The notes under the pieces: model-generated
The model's database searches: none
Told to the model about the DNA's origin: nothing
What the model saw: only the letters and a program-made list of their open reading frames with translations
From: JAHEFX01 sp964614585
Lineage (GTDB): Bacteria > Actinomycetota > Acidimicrobiia > Spongiisociales > JAENVV01
NCBI GenBank assembly: GCA_964614585.1
Contig: CAZTLW010000099.1
Location: 1 to 8,826, forward strand
Length of the DNA: 8,826 nt
Direction: 5' to 3'
Translations under genes and position numbers: made by a program
In this document: positions 5,389 through 8,826 of the stretch, one piece after another
Position numbering within the stretch: position 1 is the first letter of the stretch
How the letters are laid out: each line of letters starts with the position of its first letter

Positions 5389-5416
5389 ACTCAGTACTGA
5401 GTGCTCAGTACTGGGC
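5389..5416. promoter_or_regulatory. Nested palindrome, two CAGTACTG cores 14 bp apart
   Basis: ACTCAGTACTGAGT (5389-5402) is a perfect 14-bp palindrome. The adjacent 5403-5416 (GCTCAGTACTGGGC) is palindromic at all but one base pair. The CAGTACTG core is at 5392-5399 and 5406-5413. Together 5392-5401 and 5404-5413 are exact reverse complements separated by 2 bp, so one larger hairpin is also possible. The block starts directly after the prs stop codon (5417-5419) and lies just upstream of the TATACG candidate -10 of DUF3107. It may be a paired operator or a prs terminator; there is no T tract. Confidence 0.65.
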
Positions 5417-6388
5417 TCAGATGTTCTCGCCCAGGAAGATCTGGCTCACCGAGGTCTCCTGGAAGATCGCCTCCAGGGCCTCGGCGACGATGGGGGCGAT
5501 GGAGATGACGGTGAGGTTGTCGAGGGCGGCGATGTCGCCGCGGATGGGGAGGGTGTTCGTGACGACGATCTCCTCGAGGGGGGCCGCCCCGAGCCGCTCG
5601 GCCGCCGGCGGCGAGAAGATGCCGTGGGTGGCCACCACCCGCACCGACGTGGCGCCCTTTTCGCGCAGCATCGTGGCGGCGTTGGCGGCGGTCCCGGCGG
5701 TGTCGATCATGTCGTCGAGGATGACGACGTTGCGGCCGGCGACCTCGCCGACGACGGCGAGGGCGGTCGATTCGTTGTGCACGTCGGCGCTGCGCCGCTT
5801 GTAGACGAACGCCACCTCGGCGCCGAGGTGGCGGGCGAACCGCTCCGCCCGCTTCACGCCGCCGGCGTCCGGGGACACGATGGTCGTCGGGCCATCGAGC
5901 CGGTCGGACAGGTAGTCGACGAGGATCGGGAGGGCGGTGAGGTGGTCGAACGGGCGGTTCGAGAAGCCCTGCAGCTGGCCGGTGTGGAGATCGACGGAGA
6001 CGATCCGGTCGGCGCCGGCCGTGTGCAGCAGGTCGGCCATGAGCCGGGCCGTGATGGGTTCCCGGGGACGGCCCTTCTTGTCCTGCCGGGAGTAGCCGTA
6101 GAAGGGGACGACCGCGGTGATGGCCCTCGCCGAGGCCCGCCGGAGGGCGTCGATGGTGACCAGCTGCTCCATGATGTTGAAGTTGAGCGGCTCGGTGTGG
6201 GACTGGAGGACGAAGCAGTCGGCGCCGCGGACGCTCTCGGTGGTGCGCACGTAGATCTCGCCGTTGGCGAAGACCGATCGTTCGAGGCCGCCCAGCTCGA
6301 CGTCGAGCAACTTCGCGACCTCCTCGGCGAGCGGCTGGTTCGCCGACCCGCTGAAGAGCATGAGCTTGCGCCGCTCGACGACCTGCAT
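5417..6388 (-). CDS. prs: Ribose-phosphate pyrophosphokinase (PRPP synthetase)
   Basis: The 323-residue enzyme makes PRPP from ribose-5-phosphate and ATP for purine, pyrimidine, NAD, histidine and tryptophan synthesis. All class I motifs are present: N42-G-E-I for the ATP loop, the flexible loop PFYGYSRQDKKGRPREP (95-111), and the metal/ATP site S131-V-D-L-H135-T. The ribose-phosphate (PRPP) loop VVILDDMIDTAGTA spans 221-234 with D225 and D226. The end IFLGENI is typical. Length matches the family (310-326). The ATG overlaps the glmU stop by 1 nt (TGATG), with AGGAGG 5-6 bases ahead inside glmU, so the two are translationally coupled. The glmU-prs pair is common in actinobacteria. Confidence 0.98.
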   Translation of the reverse strand: MQVVERRKLMLFSGSANQPLAEEVAKLLDVELGGLERSVFANGEIYVRTTESVRGADCFVLQSHTEPLNFNIMEQLVTIDALRRASARAITAVVPFYGYSRQDKKGRPREPITARLMADLLHTAGADRIVSVDLHTGQLQGFSNRPFDHLTALPILVDYLSDRLDGPTTIVSPDAGGVKRAERFARHLGAEVAFVYKRRSADVHNESTALAVVGEVAGRNVVILDDMIDTAGTAANAATMLREKGATSVRVVATHGIFSPPAAERLGAAPLEEIVVTNTLPIRGDIAALDNLTVISIAPIVAEALEAIFQETSVSQIFLGENI

Positions 6389-7785
6389 CAGCCCTCCTGC
6401 TCCTCTCGCCGCGCCCGCTTCTCTGCCTTGCGGGCGGCCAGACGGTCACCGTACCCGGGAATCTCGCGCTGGTCGGCGCGTTCGACCGCCAAGGCCCCGT
6501 CGTCGACGTCCCGGGTGATGGTGGAGCCGGCCCCCGTGACCGATCGGTGCCCGAGGCGGACCGGGGCGACGAGCATGGTGTCCGAGCCGATGAAGACGCC
6601 GTCGCCGATCTCGGTGCGGTGCTTGTCGACACCGTCGTAGTTGCAGGTGATCGTGCCGGCCCCGACGTTGACGCCGCTTCCGAGGGTGGCGTCGCCGAGG
6701 TAGCTCAGGTGGGGGACCTTGGAGCCCGGCCCCACCTCCGTGTTCTTGGTCTCCACGAACGTGCCGGCCTTGGCCCCGTCGGCGAGGACGCTGCCGGGGC
6801 GGAGGGAGGCATACGGGCCGACCTCGACGCCGTCGCCCAGCACGGCACCACGGAGCACGCTGAACCACACGAGGCAGTCCGCACCGACGGTGCAGTCCTC
6901 GATCCAGACGTCGGGACCGACCCGGGTGCCGGGGCCGATGCGGGTCGAGCCCCGGAGATGGGTGCCGGGGGCGAGGTGGGCACCGGCGGCGAGCTCGACC
7001 CCGTCCTCGACCCACGTGGAGGCGGGATCGTCGATGCGGACGCCGGCGAGCATCCACCGGTCGAGGATGCGACGACGGAGCACGTCGCCGACGGCCGCCA
7101 GCTCGACGTGGGTGTTGATGCCCGACATCTCCTCGAAGGGCATCGGCTCGATGACGACGTCGTCTGGCCGGTGGTTGCAGACGTCGGGCAGGTAGTACTC
7201 GCCCTGGTCGTTGGCGGTCCCGAGGGCCGGGAGGGCGCCGGCGAGGAACTCGGCGTCGAAGGCGTACATGCCGGAGTTGACCTCGGTGATGGCCAGGGCG
7301 GCCTCGTCGGCGTCGCGGTGCTCGATGATCCGGTCGAAGGTGCCGTCCCAGCGCCGGAGGACGCGGCCATAGCCGGTGGGGTCGGGGGCGTCGGCGGCGA
7401 GCACCACGGCGGCGGCACCGGTCGACTCGCGCCGGTGGGCCAGACGCTCGAGGGTCTCGCCCTCGAGGAGCGGGGTGTCGCCGTAGACGACGAGCACGGT
7501 GTCCCCGGGCGACCAGTCGACCGCCTCGAGACCGATGAGGGCGGCATGCCCGGTGCCGAGCTGCTCGGCCTGGAGTGCGGTCTCGGCGCCGGCCGGGAGG
7601 ATCTCGGTGACGAGGTCGGCCCCGTGGCCGACGACGACCGTCACGGAGTCGGCGGACACCTCGTCGACGGCGTCGAGCACCCACGAAAGCATCGGGCGAC
7701 CGGCGACCGGGTGGACGACCTTCGGTAGGTCGGACTTCATCCTTGTCCCCCGGCCTGCGGCCAGGACGAGCACGTGTCGGGCCAT
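6388..7785 (-). CDS. glmU: Bifunctional UDP-GlcNAc pyrophosphorylase / GlcN-1-P acetyltransferase
   Basis: The 465-residue GlmU acetylates glucosamine-1-phosphate with acetyl-CoA in its C-terminal half and adds UMP from UTP in its N-terminal half. The product, UDP-GlcNAc, feeds peptidoglycan. The uridylyltransferase domain (about 1-230) has LAAGRGTRMKS (8-18) with P21-K22, QLGTGHA (75-81), the metal-binding D103 in VYGDTPL, and N170-S-G-M-Y. The left-handed beta-helix follows with hexapeptide repeats from about 255, then K356-V-P-H359-L-S-Y-L-G-D. H359 is the expected catalytic base, and the N-Y pair at 382-383 contributes to the acetyl-CoA site. The C-terminal tail is short and charged (about 449-465), shorter than in mycobacteria. 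The start codon lies 63 nt after the tRNA-Gln gene. A TTCCCA-17-TAGGCT promoter fits in that gap; the Shine-Dalgarno (GAGAG) is weak. Confidence 0.98.
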   Translation of the reverse strand: MARHVLVLAAGRGTRMKSDLPKVVHPVAGRPMLSWVLDAVDEVSADSVTVVVGHGADLVTEILPAGAETALQAEQLGTGHAALIGLEAVDWSPGDTVLVVYGDTPLLEGETLERLAHRRESTGAAAVVLAADAPDPTGYGRVLRRWDGTFDRIIEHRDADEAALAITEVNSGMYAFDAEFLAGALPALGTANDQGEYYLPDVCNHRPDDVVIEPMPFEEMSGINTHVELAAVGDVLRRRILDRWMLAGVRIDDPASTWVEDGVELAAGAHLAPGTHLRGSTRIGPGTRVGPDVWIEDCTVGADCLVWFSVLRGAVLGDGVEVGPYASLRPGSVLADGAKAGTFVETKNTEVGPGSKVPHLSYLGDATLGSGVNVGAGTITCNYDGVDKHRTEIGDGVFIGSDTMLVAPVRLGHRSVTGAGSTITRDVDDGALAVERADQREIPGYGDRLAARKAEKRARREEQEG

Positions 7786-7809
7786 CCGCTCTCTTCGACT
7801 GGCGGGGCG

Positions 7810-7838
7810 AGCCTAGGCGGCGGAACCGGGCTTGGGAA
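7810..7838 (-). promoter_or_regulatory. Candidate promoter of the glmU-prs transcript
   Basis: On the minus strand TTCCCA (7838-7833) and TAGGCT (7815-7810) are 17 bp apart. The -10 is identical to that proposed for whiB1. Transcription would begin near 7803, about 18 nt before the glmU ATG. Read-through from the tRNA cannot be excluded. Confidence 0.4.
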
Positions 7839-7848
7839 CTCGGCGCCG

Positions 7849-7923
7849 TGGCTGGGGGGACAGGACTCGAACCCGTACTGACGGGACCAAAACCCGCCGT
7901 GCTGCCAGTTACACCACCCCCCA
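7849..7923 (-). tRNA. tRNA-Gln (anticodon UUG), CCA encoded
   Basis: A complete 75-nt cloverleaf was folded by hand. The 7-bp acceptor stem TGGGGGG/CCCCCCA has the U1-A72 pair typical of tRNA-Gln. The D stem has 4 bp. The anticodon stem GCGGG/CCCGT flanks the loop TTTTGGT with anticodon TTG at 7890-7888. There is a 4-nt variable region, then the T stem ACGGG/CCTGT with loop TTCGAGT, discriminator G, and an encoded CCA (7851-7849). It reads CAA and, by wobble, CAG. It lies between ispE and glmU on the same strand, 42 bp after the ispE stop. A TACCAT box (7944-7939) is a weak possible -10 of its own. Confidence 0.97.
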
Positions 7924-7965
7924 TCGGGGTGCGTCGCCATGGTACCGGCGGCGGCGCAGGACGGC

Positions 7966-8796
7966 TCAGTGGGGTCGAGGGCCGTGGGCGACCGGCTCCA
8001 CGGTGGCCAGCAGACGGCCGCCCCCGAGCAGGGCGTGGGACCTCGCCGCCTCCACTGGCGCCTCGTCGTCGACCTCGACGAAGGCGGTGGAGCCGGAGCC
8101 GGACACCATCGCCGGCCGTCCGGCCACCTCCCCCAGCGCCGCCAGCCATCGCCCGAGACCGGGGACCTCGGCCAGGGCCGCCGGTTCCAGGTCGTTGCGG
8201 ACCGGTCGGCCGATCGCGCCGGTGGTCGCCGGCCATGGCTTCTCGTCGCCGACCGGGCCACCGAGCGCGTCCCACCGGCGATAGACCGCAGCCGTCGCCG
8301 CCCCGAACGGGGGGACGGCCACCAGCCACCGGACCCCGGTGACGGTCGGAAGCGGGTCGACCACCTCGCCCCGGCCGGTCATGGCCGTGGTCCCCCCGAC
8401 GAGCAGTGCCGGGACGTCGGAGCCCACCTCGGCGGCGATGGGCACGAGGTCGCCGGCGAAGCCGACCAGGCGGGCGGCGGCGACGAGCGCCGCGGCGGCG
8501 TCGGCCGACCCCCCACCGAGCCCGGCGGCCGACGGGATCCGCTTGGTGAGTTCGATGCGGATCGGGGGGACGTCGACCCGGCGCCGGAGCGCGGTGACGG
8601 CCCGCATCGCCAGGTTGTCGGGCCCGGGTGGTGCGTCGCCGGTCACGACCACCACGTCCCGGGCGGCCGGTTCGACCACCACGTCGTCGGCCAGGGAGAT
8701 GGCCTGCACCACGGAGTCAAGGGGGTGATAGCCCGACGCGTCGAGAGGACCGACCCCGAGGGCGAGGTTGATCTTGGCCGGTGCCCGGTACCTCAT
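7966..8796 (-). CDS. ispE: 4-diphosphocytidyl-2-C-methyl-D-erythritol kinase
   Basis: This 276-residue GHMP kinase performs the ATP-dependent fourth step of the MEP isoprenoid pathway, phosphorylating CDP-methylerythritol. The N-terminal A-P-A-K8-I-N10-L motif, G22-Y-H24 and the GHMP ATP loop PSAAGLGGGSADAA (88-101) are intact. G124-S-D126-V-P carries the catalytic aspartate, paired with K8. The third GHMP motif, MVSGSGSTAF, lies near the C-terminus (about residue 230-240). The ATG overlaps the stop of the upstream gene as ATGA; no strong ribosome binding site is seen, so coupling is likely. Length is slightly short of the usual 280-310 but all motifs are present. Its presence shows isoprenoids are made by the MEP route. 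Confidence 0.97.
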   Translation of the reverse strand: MRYRAPAKINLALGVGPLDASGYHPLDSVVQAISLADDVVVEPAARDVVVVTGDAPPGPDNLAMRAVTALRRRVDVPPIRIELTKRIPSAAGLGGGSADAAAALVAAARLVGFAGDLVPIAAEVGSDVPALLVGGTTAMTGRGEVVDPLPTVTGVRWLVAVPPFGAATAAVYRRWDALGGPVGDEKPWPATTGAIGRPVRNDLEPAALAEVPGLGRWLAALGEVAGRPAMVSGSGSTAFVEVDDEAPVEAARSHALLGGGRLLATVEPVAHGPRPH

Positions 8797-8826
8797 GCGT
8801 GGTCGACCAGTTCGAGCCAGGCGGCG
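8793..8826 (-). CDS. 3' end of an upstream gene, possibly rsmA/ksgA (partial)
   Basis: The frame entering from the right edge reads A-A-W-L-E-L-V-D-H-A and stops at TGA (8795-8793), overlapping the ispE ATG by 4 nt. In many actinobacteria the gene directly before ispE is the 16S rRNA dimethyladenosine transferase rsmA (ksgA). Eleven codons are too few to identify it from sequence, so the name rests on synteny only. The coding claim rests on the ATGA overlap. Confidence 0.5.
   Translation of the reverse strand, partial: AAWLELVDHA

Noticed and set aside
5624..6640. 338-codon plus-strand open frame, and a similar one at 6547-7728
   Set aside because: They are antisense to prs and glmU, whose motifs are complete; the products are low-complexity with no recognisable domain.
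6446..8329. 627-codon open frame on the minus strand
   Set aside because: It is a different frame over glmU, the tRNA and ispE, extremely rich in R, G and P, and passes straight through the tRNA gene. It is a GC-rich shadow.

Overview
The window is very GC-rich (by eye about 70 percent), densely coded and clearly actinobacterial. It carries a WhiB-family regulator of the WhiB1/WblE type, a DUF3107 protein, the actinobacterial order ispE - glmU - prs, and a bacterial Ku/LigD-type end-joining pair. The gene mix would suit a deep-branching actinobacterium such as an Acidimicrobiia member, but that placement is inference. Almost everything lies on the minus strand; the only convincing plus-strand gene is whiB1/wblE.

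Right part (8826 down to 5124, minus strand): the last codons of an upstream gene (probably rsmA/ksgA) overlap ispE by ATGA. After ispE come a tRNA-Gln(UUG), glmU, prs and a small DUF3107 gene. ispE supplies isoprenoid precursors, glmU supplies UDP-GlcNAc for the wall, and prs makes PRPP for nucleotides, histidine, tryptophan and decaprenyl-phosphoryl-arabinose-type products. This is a housekeeping block. An unusual nested palindrome sits in the prs/DUF3107 gap.

Middle (4533-5123): whiB1/wblE runs on the plus strand and diverges from a glycerophosphodiester phosphodiesterase gene. The 121-bp divergent gap holds a good sigma70-type promoter and a near-perfect CRP/FNR-family operator. whiB1 ends at a perfect 16-bp stem-loop, followed by a second long hairpin before the convergent DUF3107 gene.

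Left part (4532 down to 239, minus strand): a compact run of GDPD, YqeY-like protein, stand-alone LigD-type ATP-dependent DNA ligase, Ku, and a QEGLA-motif (DUF1704/TIGR02421) putative zinc peptidase. The first three are overlapped or 1 nt apart; Ku and the QEGLA gene follow after 43 and 81 bp. Ku plus ligase form a minimal non-homologous end-joining module without the polymerase and phosphoesterase domains of full LigD. The leftmost 238 bp contain no gene but hold a near-perfect tandem duplication (97-bp period) with two stem-loops per copy.

Most of the window is ordinary core genome. The parts worth a second look are the intergenic structures (1-238, 4533-4653, 5389-5416) and the composition of the Ku/ligase operon. 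No CRISPR array, insertion sequence or phage gene was seen.
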